From JASGKO01 sp049840595 (GTDB taxonomy: Bacteria; Verrucomicrobiota; Verrucomicrobiia; Chthoniobacterales; Chthoniobacteraceae): a stretch of DNA of 64,000 nucleotides. The translations under genes were made by a program, and so were the position numbers. Below, one piece after another: positions 42,337-51,589 of the stretch. The stretch's first letter is position 1. Every line of letters begins with the position of its first letter. The notes below the pieces were generated by a model. That model ran no database searches, had not been told where the DNA came from, and saw only the letters and a list, made by a program, of their open reading frames with translations. Location: assembly GCA_049840595.1 (NCBI GenBank), contig JASGKO010000041.1, positions 1-64,000 on the forward strand. Direction: 5' to 3'.

Positions 42337-45300
42337 TCAAATAAGATCGGGTGATGGCTTTGCTCCAACGTCTAAGTTCTTGGCATCTTGATTGCCGACA
42401 ACTGCTTCGCGGTGGCGGCGGCAAATGACTTCCATCTGACCATCTGGATCGCGGAAGAGTGTCGGGCTCCAAAGGCGGTGCAATTGCCATCCTTGAGATT
42501 GTAGCACGATGCTTCGAAACTGTTCCCAGGCAATTGGATCAGGAGTTTTTAGATACCTGGTGAAGTCGGCCAACAGACCGATGGTTACGTCGAAGGGAAG
42601 CAAGGGATGGGTTAGTGCCACATCGACGCAGAAGCCATCGTTGCCCCAATACACCGTTGAGCCAATTTTCTGATCGTCGCTCAGTTGTTGCCCTAAAGCT
42701 TCGGCCACCAACGAACGCCGACCGGTCTGGAGCACATTGCATTGAGCATGATTCTCAGCCTTCGCCGTTTCGATTTCGGTTTGCCATTTCTCAAAAATCT
42801 CCTGCAGCCGTTCCGCGTAGCGCAGATAGGCGTAGAGGTGATGACGCCCCGTCAGCCGCTGGCCTTCACCGAGTGGCTCCACGGCCAGGTATTCGAGTCG
42901 TGGAATCGAGGTAAGCACATGCACCATTGAGCGAGCACGGGTCACCAGAACGTTCAACCGGCGCTCGCCTCCAATCCGCGACAGGGCTCCGAAGTTGCGG
43001 CGGAACTTGTTCTGCGGGTCTGGTCCAAACGTGGTGGAAATAATCATGTGATCGCGCTCGTCTCCTTGCACGTTTTCAAGGTTTTTGACGAACAGGCCTT
43101 CAAAGGAGTCTTCTCCCTTACGGCGACGAGCGGCATCCAAACGCTCGGCAAATGTGCGATCCTGGGCCGCCTTCTGCTCCAATGCATCGAGGATGAGGTC
43201 GCGTTGATTCAGGTTGAAGCAGGCAATACCGATGGAGGGTGGAGCTGGATCATCCAGCAATTCTGCCACCAGCTTCGCGGCGGCCTCGGCCTCAGCCTGG
43301 TTTCCCCGATCCTGATAAACGCCATCAACACGAACGAGTCGGATCGGTGCCTGAAAGGCTTTATTGCGAGGATGTCCGGGGATCGGTTGCAACCGGCCAT
43401 TGTAGAAGGCGTCGTTGGAGAAGCCAATGAGTGCTTCGTTTCGGGAACGGTAGTGAACATCCAGGAACGCCTCATTCACATTGAGATTGAGCGCCGCGCT
43501 CAACAAGTCCTCGGCTTCGGACTGCTGCTGGACAAAGACCTCCTCAGCCGTCTCGGCTCCCGTATCATCACTTTCGGTAAGCGACTGCTCGAAGAAACGG
43601 GTGGGAGGCAATTGCTTCGGATCACCCGCAATGACAACGCGGTAACCGCGGAGCATGACCGGCAACGCCTCTTCCAAGCGGCATTGGCTGGCTTCGTCGA
43701 ACACGATCACGTCAAACAATTGCAGTCGTGGAAAAATCTGCGCCACGGTCGCCGGGCTCGCCATCCACACGGGGCAGAAATCAAAGAGCGGATCGCCACC
43801 ATCGGTATTAGAGCCAGCGGCGATCATCTGTCGGAGCTTCATCGCCTTCTGGCCACGCACGTATAAACGCTGACGGAGTGAGGCTCCGAGTTGGTTGAGC
43901 CGACTTCCGGTCGAGGCGCAGAGCCGGGAGCGCCATCTTTCCTGCCAGTGGTGAAGAATCCGCTGGCGGACCAGTTTTGTTTTCTGTGCGCTACGATCGG
44001 ATAGCTCGGAGAAAGCCGCTTCAACACGCTGAGTATCAATGCGGGCGAGTGATTCATCTTTCGCAAGACGCTGACGAATGGCTTGAGAGAGCGCGGCGGC
44101 ACGCAAGGTCGGCTCCGCTTCCTCCCAGGCGACACCCTGAGAAAGCACGCCGCCTAAAGCCATTTTAAGTTGTCCTGGTACGGCCTTGATGCGGTCAGCC
44201 AGTCTAATGACATCATCAAGCGTGTCGCTATAGGCAACAAAGCTCTGGCAGCCTTCTAAAGCGGGAGCGTTTGCCCTCCAATCGGCGGACAGCGCATTGA
44301 TAGCTTGCTCGGTGAAGAGGCCGGTGGCGGAGAGAGATTGCTCCAGTGCATGAATCGCCTGCGCCCTTTGGGCCGAATATTGAAGGTTGGCGGCAAAGCC
44401 TTCGGCCTGCGTGGAGATGTCTCCCAAGACGGCTTGGACGTAGCCGAACAGCGAAGCGTTTGCCGGTCGGGTGGCTATTTCGAGCAAAGTAATAAACTCC
44501 GCCAGGCCGTCTCTAAAATTGAGCAGCATGTCATCTGCCGGTAGCGACGGCGATTGCGTGCCCAGCAGTTGGTCACGTAAGTCAGCCCATAAATAGCGGG
44601 CCTTCAACCCGGTGTAGAAAAACTTCGCCCGACTGACATTGTCAGGTGCTAATTCCAGTGCCAGCGGGGCGAGCGCTTCCGCCGCCGCTTTCTTTGCTCC
44701 GAATGCAAAGAACCGTTTGAGGCTGGTCGCCATGGCCAACCAATGATCCAACGCGATCAGGTGACGGCTACAGTCTCCCAAGGTTGGAATCCGATCCTTC
44801 ACTTGAAGGAACAAATCTCGTTCGAGCGGCTTTCCCAACACTTCTGCTCCGGTGCCTGGTCCTTCATTCAGTTTGGCAGATTCCGTTTTCCAGCGCGCCC
44901 AGTTGCCGTCGTTTACCAGTCGCAAAGCGACTTCTCCAAGGGCTCTCTGGCCGATTGCCCCCAAGGCGTTCGCTAGCTCTTTCCGAGCAGAAGCCTGTTC
45001 TACGACCGGATAATTGCTATCCAGGGGAACTAAATTCTCATCAGAAATCTCATCGACAACCGTGGCCGTCTGGGTGGCTTTCTCCAATGCGGCTCTGATG
45101 CTGGCGGGAGAGGAGGCGAGCCAGTCGCCAATTTTCATCCCGATCCGTTCACGGTAGGGATTTTGGAACCAACGAGCATTTAGACCACGGTTAATGACTT
45201 CTTCAGCATCGGTGCGATGCGTCTGGAGCATTTCCAGCGTGAGCCCATCCGCCTGAGGAAGATCAATTACGGCGTCTTTGCGAGCAGCCAGCCATTCCCC

Positions 45301-46699
45301 GCACAAATGATGGAATGAGTAATCGGCTCCGGCGCTCGATTGGAGTTGATCGAAGTAATCGCGCAGTTCGCGATGCAACGAATTCAGTCGTTGGTTTACT
45401 TCGGCAAGGGTCCGACCCGGATCGGCAATGGACTCGTCTTGCGAGAGGTTTTCCAACCGATCACGTAGTCTCAGGTAGAAATCACGTCGATCTCGTTGTG
45501 GATCGTGAATTACGCCGCACAAATTCCCGAGGCCCATGCTATCGAGCCGGTATTTTACGACGTCTAGCGCGGTACGCTTGTCGCAGACAAACAGAACACG
45601 CTCCCCACGTGCCAGGTGGTCGCCAATGATGTTTGCGATGGTCTGGCTTTTTCCCGTGCCGGGTGGCCCATGGACAACCAAGGCTGCACTGTGTCTGGCG
45701 CTTGCAACGGCCTGGGCCTGGCAAGGGTCTGCATGGGTCACCAGCAACTCATCGGCAAAATCTTTGTGGCCATTCTGCGATTGAACATCTGCATGATCCC
45801 ATTCTTTTGCCTCGGGCAATATGATCTCTTCTGGTTCCGCAAGGGCGTCGATAGCGAGGAATGGCTTCACTGGGTTGGAGAGCGAAGTCTCATTCTCCTG
45901 CATCCACTTGGTATCCCGCATGAGTCCAGGATTTACCAACGGGAACAAGCCAATCACAGCGCAGGGCAGCAACGCGGCGGTCGGAGGGAGGTCTTCCGTC
46001 TTGGGCACTGACTGGAGAAGCGTGCTGGCATCGAACGCCGCATTTTCCGGCAGCTTCATGGCCTTCTTGAGGAGGTCGAGCACTTCAGTTATCTCACGCC
46101 ATGGTTCCTCGCCAGCGTCGTCGGCAAAGAGGCTTTCCGTGCTGGTTCCAGTTTGCTGCTCGATCCAAGCGAGGAGGCCGGGATTCGGCTGCACCAAGTC
46201 TGCCCCGGTTCCGGCGGTTTCAATGGTTACGCCTGCTCCCGCGCCTTTGCGAACGCGGAGATTTACGGGGACAAGGAGTGCTGGCGCAAATACGCGGCTG
46301 TTCTTAAGCCCTTGGCGCTCGTTGGAAGACGGAAGCGAGATGCAGGGAAATCCAAGGAAAAGAGCATGCTCACCGTGATCGTTGTAGTAATCGGTCGCGT
46401 CTTCGGTGATATCACGAAGCTTCCCCAAGACCCGGTTCTGCCGGTCGTATTCTCGCCTTTGCCGCCTTTTGCTCGTTTGACCACTCGCTCTCCGGATACT
46501 CGGGGGCTTTGAAAACTGGAACTCTCGCAGGAAATTCAACTGTGGTTCCCGGCTTGCTGAGCAGAGCATCCAAGATGGAGGCTGGATCGCTTCCCTTGAG
46601 GTGACGGAGTTCCGTAAAGTCGATGCGTTGCCTGCTGTGGTGGGGCCGCGCATTCAAAGCAGGACCAGAGGTCATGCTCGAATACAGGCGCTGAAGCAT
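42337..46699 (-). CDS. DUF4011-helicase-Vsr-like defence protein (Hhe type), one frameshift
   Basis: About 1,450 aa. The N part (ALNARPHHSRQRIDFTELRH) and LFLGFPCISLP with FAPALLVPVNLRVRKG match DUF4011. SF1 helicase motifs: GPPGTGKSQTIAN (Walker A), IVFDEASQCRLEEALPVML (Walker B), VIAGDPKQLPPTRFFE, DVHYRSRNEALIGFSN, NVQGDERDHMIISTTF and NVLVTRARSMVHV. The C-terminal 130 residues look like the Vsr/MTES_1575 nuclease (CVDVALTHP, GWQLHRLWSPTLFRD). An indel near 46455 splits off the first 80 residues. Known relatives (hhe) give anti-phage defence; role here inferred. Confidence 0.8.
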
Positions 46700-46853
46700 G
46701 GTGCGAAGTATCGATAAACGAGCCCAGTTAGATCGATTCCTTCAGGACAACCGCCGGGCGGAGGATGAGTTTCACTTCGTTCCTCGCCAGCACGGGAGGC
46801 ATCCCGCCCCAACCGCATGTTCGCCTGAAATCCATAGGCTATATCAGCCAAAA

Positions 46854-47429
46854 TCAATGACTTAAGGCAATCCCTTTCCATCCACCAAGATGATGAGCTT
46901 TCGCATCCGCTTCCTGGAGGTGGAGTTTATCTAAATAGTTCCTTGAATCGCTACCATCAGGAAGTGGTGTTCTCACGCCGTAAATTCGTGCCAACCCGTG
47001 TTTAACAAGCGCTTGCGCCAAGTCTTTTCCATCGGAAGCAATCACAACGGCGTAGTAGCGCGGAAGCTTGCTTCTGCCCAAGGCGCTGCGCCAGCGCGTA
47101 TAGACCGTGAACGGACGCGACAACTCGTTCCGGGTGAAAACCTCTGCCTCCCTACCCACCTGCATGACTGCTTGGGAACTAAGATGGAAGTAAGCGCCTT
47201 GTTCAGCAATCCGGTCCCTGTACACGGCTTCCTCCTCGGGAGTGTCCACGAAATAGAGTCTGAAGATGACCTCCTTGCCGTCCTTCAAGACGACATGAAA
47301 ACTATCGCCGTCATTCCAGCGTTGAGGCTTATAAACACATCCATCGAGACGCTGAAACGGCAGCGCGGGCTTGGCGTGTGCGAGGACGGAAAGCAGGAGG
47401 GCAATAACGACAAATCGAAGACAAGCCAT
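46854..47429 (-). CDS. Secreted thermonuclease-like (SNase) protein
   Basis: 191 aa from MACLRFVVIALLLSVLAHAK, a signal peptide; an upstream in-frame start lacks it. SNase fold: WNDGDSFHVVLKDGKEVIFR, LYFVDTPEEEAVYRDRIAEQ, the region FTRNELSRPFTVYTRWRSAL and LVKHGLARIYGVRTPLPDG. Arg and Glu/Asp residues of the active site appear present (RLYFVDTPEE), though exact alignment is needed. Probably an extracytoplasmic nuclease. The 150-bp spacer to the helicase gene shows nothing else. Confidence 0.8.
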   Translation of the reverse strand: MACLRFVVIALLLSVLAHAKPALPFQRLDGCVYKPQRWNDGDSFHVVLKDGKEVIFRLYFVDTPEEEAVYRDRIAEQGAYFHLSSQAVMQVGREAEVFTRNELSRPFTVYTRWRSALGRSKLPRYYAVVIASDGKDLAQALVKHGLARIYGVRTPLPDGSDSRNYLDKLHLQEADAKAHHLGGWKGIALSH

Positions 47430-47553
47430 GCCCCCATTCTGGAAAACTCGTCCATCGTAAGAAAAGCAGAAATCCCCATCCATACGTCCGAGCCGTCCGT
47501 GTGTTTCGGTCAGGTAAATTGACGGAATTTTTCCAGCCTGTTTTTTTGGATTT

Positions 47554-48225
47554 ATGCAAGAGGTTCTATCGCCAGCAGTCGCGTGTCAGTGGGTGTGTTA
47601 CTACCGAGTCGGTACGACCAAGCAGGGCGAGAGCGGCCTGGGCCTGGATGCCCAGCGGGATTCAATCTCCCGTTACATCGGCTGGAAGGGAGGAGAGATG
47701 ATCGCGGAGTTTACCGAGGTCGAGTCAGGTAAGAAGGCTCACAACCGGCCCGAGCTGTTGAACGCGGTGGCCCTGTGTCGCAAAACCAAGGCGACGCTGG
47801 TCATCGCCAAACTGGATCGTCTGGCCCGCAACGTCCATTTCATCTCGGGACTGATGGAGAGTAACGTGAACTTCGTTGCCGTGGACCAGCCGACAAAGGA
47901 CAAGTTCATGCTGCATCTCCAGGCCGCATTCGCGGAAGAGGAGGCCCGCCGCATCAGCATTCGCACCAAGGAAGCGATGGCCGCCGCGAAGCGTCGAGGA
48001 GTGATCATCGGGGAAACCGGTAAATCCAGGGCCGTGAAACTGAAGGCCGAAGCTTCCACCGTGGCCCAGCAATATATGCCAGTCATCATGGAACTGAAAG
48101 CGAATGGAATCACCCAGGTGCGTCAGATTCGCGATGAACTCAACCGCCGGGAAATCGTTTCACCGGGTGGTGGGCGGTGGCACCTGCTCAACACCCACAA
48201 GCTGTGCAAACGCCTGGCGGTGTAA
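47554..48225 (+). CDS. Small serine recombinase/resolvase with the catalytic Ser replaced by Gly
   Basis: 223 aa. The resolvase N domain is recognised by YYRVGTTKQGESGLGLDAQR, SGKKAHNRPELLNAV, LVIAKLDRLARNVHFISGLM (the catalytic Arg region) and AAFAEEEARRISIRTKEAM. Where the family has RVST, with Ser as nucleophile, this has RVGT (codon GGT at 47611-47613, one base from AGT). The C-terminal HTH (NGITQVRQIRDELNRREIVS) is intact. As read, it should bind but not cut DNA. Only plus-strand gene in this part. Confidence 0.8.
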   Translation: MQEVLSPAVACQWVCYYRVGTTKQGESGLGLDAQRDSISRYIGWKGGEMIAEFTEVESGKKAHNRPELLNAVALCRKTKATLVIAKLDRLARNVHFISGLMESNVNFVAVDQPTKDKFMLHLQAAFAEEEARRISIRTKEAMAAAKRRGVIIGETGKSRAVKLKAEASTVAQQYMPVIMELKANGITQVRQIRDELNRREIVSPGGGRWHLLNTHKLCKRLAV

Positions 48226-48395
48226 GCAGCCTGATCTCGATCAGTTCCATCATTTTTTGGAAAAGAGAAAAAGAAGAGAGGGAATGGGTGTGGCGTCGTG
48301 ACCCAGGAGGTGGGTCGCAAAGGGACACCGGTATGGCGCAGGTCGTAGCCCAGGCTGACCTAACGAGAAGTTTTCAACCGAGAGTGGCCAACCTT

Positions 48396-48722
48396 CTACG
48401 GATCGCGGATGAGCAAGATGCAATTTCCGGCAGCACCGCGCGGCGTGTTCACGTAGAAGAGAATGGAGCCATTCCAGGAGAAGAAAGGAGTGAGGTTGTC
48501 CTTGTTCTTGTCCTGGCCATCGGCTTTCTCGAATTTGGAGAAGGGGCCATACCGACTGGTAGAGGCATAGAAATTCAGAATCCCTCCATCATGAATGCAG
48601 ACGTCGATCAATGAGCCGCCCAGGACAACCTTCGTCCAATGATCCAACTGAATTTCCTGTTCATGATCTTGTGAGGCCACCGCCGACACCGCCAAACAAA
48701 GTAACACAACCATCCATCTCAT
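48396..48722 (-). CDS. Small secreted protein of unknown function
   Basis: 108 aa with a signal peptide (MRWMVVLLCLAVSAVASQ). The mature part is beta-rich: IQLDHWTKVVLGGSLIDVCI, GGILNFYASTSRYGP, TPFFSWNGSILFYVNTPRGA. Follows the SymE-like gene by 12 nt. Family not recognised. Confidence 0.55.
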   Translation of the reverse strand: MRWMVVLLCLAVSAVASQDHEQEIQLDHWTKVVLGGSLIDVCIHDGGILNFYASTSRYGPFSKFEKADGQDKNKDNLTPFFSWNGSILFYVNTPRGAAGNCILLIRDP

Positions 48723-48734
48723 AGGCCCGTCTAT

Positions 48735-48998
48735 TTAGCAGTTGGTGTGCCAGGATATGCCGCCGGTCGGCAGGTCGAAGAGTTCCGGCTGAAGGGCCGG
48801 AATCGGATTCTCCGGCTGGCAGACGATGATAATACGCCCCGCCTCCACCTTCACCTCGACCGAACGACCGAAGGTGAACCCCGCTTCTTCCAACCATAAT
48901 CCGATGAGACGGATCGAGGGCACCGGAATGGAACCGTGTGCCCTCGAATGCTGAAGCTGCCCGACTTTCAGGAACCGGCGTTGTTTCACCCCCCTCAT
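48735..48998 (-). CDS. SymE-like toxin-family protein
   Basis: 87 aa. Matches the SymE core: FLKVGQLQHSRAHG, VPSIRLIGLWLEEAGFTFGR, SVEVKVEAGRIIIV (AbrB-like barrel). SymE proteins are DNA-damage-induced, nucleoid-condensing or RNA-affecting toxins normally held down by an antisense RNA (SymR). The ATG follows the previous stop immediately (TAAATG), so here it is expressed as an operon gene. I cannot see an antisense promoter with confidence. Confidence 0.7.
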   Translation of the reverse strand: MRGVKQRRFLKVGQLQHSRAHGSIPVPSIRLIGLWLEEAGFTFGRSVEVKVEAGRIIIVCQPENPIPALQPELFDLPTGGISWHTNC

Positions 48999-49595
48999 TT
49001 AATCCCGCAGTCCGGTAAACTCATCGCGGCGTTTCCGAATCTCCTCCAAGATTGCGCGGCAGAGGCCCGCCATCGTGGGTGAAGGTGGAATCGGTGGCAG
49101 CAATTCGGTAAAGTGCCCAGAGGCTTTGTCATCGGGCTGGATAACGTTTTGGGCGAAGCCGATGAACCGATGGGCCGCATCACGGCGGATCGGCAGAAGT
49201 CGCCAGTCAAGAGCTTCCCGTGTCTCCACCATGATGCTGACGGCTTCCTTGGGCTCCCGGTGTTCATCCATTTCGCCACGGTCTTTCCGGTGGAAGGTCA
49301 TCATGACTTCCATACAGGTCGCTGCTGCGGTCGCCTCGTAGCCCGAGAGGAGAAGGCGAGCGCAGGTCACGAATTGCGCCCGGTCTTCCTGATTCAGCAT
49401 GGAGTGAGCGGTGAAGATGAGGAAGCCGTGAGGAGTGAGCGCGTAGAGTTTTGCTTTCAGGTAGGTCTTCCTCCGGAGCCGGGCTTCCGCACGTTCTTGG
49501 GCAAAGTCCATAAGTTTGCCCGGCTCGGTTGGAAGCTCGGAGCCCCGCCGTGGCTGGGCGAAGCCCCAGGTAAAGTAGTCGGGCAGCTCCATCAT
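48999..49595 (-). CDS. Unknown 198-aa protein
   Basis: Predicted mixed alpha/beta: YALTPHGFLIFTAHSMLNQE, ATCMEVMMTFHRKDRGEM, DEHREPKEAVSIMVETREAL, PTMAGLCRAILEEIRKRRDE. No motif recognised. Overlaps the upstream gene by 4 nt (ATGA) and abuts the SymE-like gene, so all are one transcript. Confidence 0.6.
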   Translation of the reverse strand: MMELPDYFTWGFAQPRRGSELPTEPGKLMDFAQERAEARLRRKTYLKAKLYALTPHGFLIFTAHSMLNQEDRAQFVTCARLLLSGYEATAAATCMEVMMTFHRKDRGEMDEHREPKEAVSIMVETREALDWRLLPIRRDAAHRFIGFAQNVIQPDDKASGHFTELLPPIPPSPTMAGLCRAILEEIRKRRDEFTGLRD

Positions 49596-49966
49596 TCCAC
49601 CTCCGGCGTCGTGGCACCTACTTCGACGGACGCTTCGGACGGATCAGCCTTTGGACGACGCCCACCACCACGACGGCGGACGGGAGCAGGACTTTCTTCG
49701 GGCGTTTCCTCGACCGTTGGCTCGGGCTCGGCTTCCTTGGAGCCGCGTTTCTGCTTGGCCTCGATCTTCTCCCGCTTGGCTTCCAGAAACTTGGTCCACC
49801 CCAGGGCCTCCAGTTTCTTCTCCGCTCGCTTCCCGCCCGCGAGAGCATCCGCAATGAGTTGCTTCTTGAGCTTGGCGTCATGGCCGGGAAGGAAGCGGCC
49901 ACCTTTAGTTGGGGCTTCACAGCCACATTCGCAGAGCTTGGGTCCGGTGTTGTCAGTCTTAATCAT
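49592..49966 (-). CDS. Small basic protein with a Cys cluster
   Basis: 124 aa. CECGCEAPTKGGRFLPGHDA is a zinc-knuckle-like stretch seen in small proteins of phages and mobile elements, followed by LKKQLIADALAGGKRAEKKL. The Glu/Pro-rich tail ends in a basic patch (RRRGGGRRPKADPSEAS). Function unknown; DNA or RNA contact is plausible. Confidence 0.5.
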   Translation of the reverse strand: MIKTDNTGPKLCECGCEAPTKGGRFLPGHDAKLKKQLIADALAGGKRAEKKLEALGWTKFLEAKREKIEAKQKRGSKEAEPEPTVEETPEESPAPVRRRGGGRRPKADPSEASVEVGATTPEVE

Positions 49967-50026
49967 ACAACTATTAAAACATGACGTACAAGTATTTATG
50001 GCTGTCCACCGGGGACGAAATTCACT

Positions 50027-50959
50027 TCACCGGCTTCGCTGGCCGGAGTTTAGCCAGCGGGTGACGGCCTTGACCGTGCGCTCGGACACCTGGGAATTTC
50101 CCGCCCCAAGGAGTTCGTGAATGAGCCAGCGTCCTTCCGAGCGGAAGATGGCCAGCGTTGCGCGCTCTGGTTTCAGAACCCGGTAGCAGTAGAGCTCTTT
50201 GCGCCGCACCGAGTACTCATAATCAGCGACGCAGTGGTGTTGAAGCTCACCTTCCTCCTCCAGCGACTCGATGGTGGAAAGTGGAATGATGGTGCTGGTT
50301 CCTGGAATTGGTGGGACGGGAAAATCGCCTGCTCCTAGTAAAGGACATGCTGGTTCTTCCAACTGGAAGTGCCGCTGTAGTAGCGACTCCCGACAGGTCT
50401 CTACTTCCTTGATTGTCTGGAAACGGCGGTGTTGCTGGTCAGGAAAGTGACGGAGCAGATGAACGGCGCTGTTGAACAGCTTGAGTTCGAGCGGCATTTC
50501 CCCGTCCTGGCAAAGGATCGCGAGTCGATTGAAGAGAGCGGGGGTCGCATGCTTCGGCCAGTGCCAGTAAGCGGCCAGGAACATGGCCCCCAGGTCGATG
50601 ATGCGTAGGTGCTGGAGCAGCTCTTGCAGCAGTGGGATGGTCAGACTTTTGCGGAGACGGAGCAGGAGCGGGAGAGAGCATGCTTCGGGAGTGATTTTGG
50701 CGAGAATCCGCACCACGTTTTCCTGACCAGGAAAGCCAAGTAGGTGAAGGGCCTGACGACGACGAACCTGGAGTAAGTGTGCCTGGAAGTCGGCAATGGG
50801 AGTAAGCCGCCGGGTATCCCAGTTGTCGGCGTTCGCGATGCAGAAGGCCAACGCGGGGTTGGTAGTTACTAAGTCCTGGGCTTGGTGGTGGCGGCGAATC
50901 AGCTCGACTACTTCAGCATGATGGGACGGAAGACGGGCAATAACGGCGGATGAGTCCAT
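50027..50959 (-). CDS. PcfJ-like protein
   Basis: 310 aa. The N part is helical (RRHHQAQDLVTTNPALAFCI, AHLLQVRRRQALHLLGFPGQ, LRIIDLGAMFLAAYWHWPK). The C part has IESLEEEGELQHHCVADYEY, SVRRKELYCYRVLKPERATL and AIF, the PcfJ signature (HCV followed by Tyr and a TLAI strand). PcfJ genes are common on conjugative plasmids and integrative elements; biochemical role unknown. First gene of a leftward run. Confidence 0.6.
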   Translation of the reverse strand: MDSSAVIARLPSHHAEVVELIRRHHQAQDLVTTNPALAFCIANADNWDTRRLTPIADFQAHLLQVRRRQALHLLGFPGQENVVRILAKITPEACSLPLLLRLRKSLTIPLLQELLQHLRIIDLGAMFLAAYWHWPKHATPALFNRLAILCQDGEMPLELKLFNSAVHLLRHFPDQQHRRFQTIKEVETCRESLLQRHFQLEEPACPLLGAGDFPVPPIPGTSTIIPLSTIESLEEEGELQHHCVADYEYSVRRKELYCYRVLKPERATLAIFRSEGRWLIHELLGAGNSQVSERTVKAVTRWLNSGQRSR

Positions 50960-51127
50960 CCTTCCAAAAAATCATGGGCTAGAAGATCCCCGGCTTTCGA
51001 CCGGCAAGTGGTCTGTTCCTACATTTCGCGAATGAGAACCAAGCGCATTTAGCAACCATCCTGACGGCGGTAAATTCGATGGCTTGAGGTGAATTGACCA
51101 AGGGCATGCTTCAAAGAGCGGGTCGGT

Positions 51128-51589
51128 TCAGTCGTGGAGTTTGCGCATGAAGTTTGCGATTTGATCCGCCGTCCGGAACAATGCCTCTTCGTTATGCTTT
51201 CCTAAAGAATCAACCGCTTGAACTTCCCGTATAAACCCTTGCGTCGCCACCGATCTAGCAACCTTGGGTTGACGAAGGAAATCTTTGACCTCGTCAATAG
51301 GATGAAGAATCTGGCGGCAGAAGTAGCCTTGATATTCGGCTATAAATTCTGACCACACGTGCATGGAGAAAGCGTGGTAGGAAATAATCCCGGCGACGAT
51401 GGTCGCGATCGCACTTCCAATCACAAAGCCCCAGGTTCCATCGGAGGACTGAAAGGTAGAAATTGCCGAGAAGAGAGTCACGAAGCCAAGGATGATGCCG
51501 ACGATCAAAGAAAGGCCACCAACGAACCTCCACAGCCGGTCATACAACTTCGCACTCCGGGCGGCGTCAATCATGGCATCATCGTCCAT
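51128..51589 (-). CDS. Two-span membrane protein of the GYF operon
   Basis: 153 aa from MDDDAMIDAARSAKLYDRLW. Two transmembrane helices (GGLSLIVGIILGFVTLFSAI and GFVIGSAIATIVAGIISYHAF) with a cytoplasmic tail of about 80 residues (FIAEYQGYFCRQILHPIDEV). The start overlaps the end of the upstream gene by 11 nt; a longer start at 51622 is possible. Small DUF4282-like topology, family not certain. Confidence 0.6.
   Translation of the reverse strand: MDDDAMIDAARSAKLYDRLWRFVGGLSLIVGIILGFVTLFSAISTFQSSDGTWGFVIGSAIATIVAGIISYHAFSMHVWSEFIAEYQGYFCRQILHPIDEVKDFLRQPKVARSVATQGFIREVQAVDSLGKHNEEALFRTADQIANFMRKLHD

Noticed and set aside
43048..43866. 272-aa plus-strand frame over the helicase
   Set aside because: Antisense to conserved helicase motifs.
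46672..46881. Extra N-terminal exon for the helicase
   Set aside because: No DUF4011-like sequence; probably non-coding spacer.
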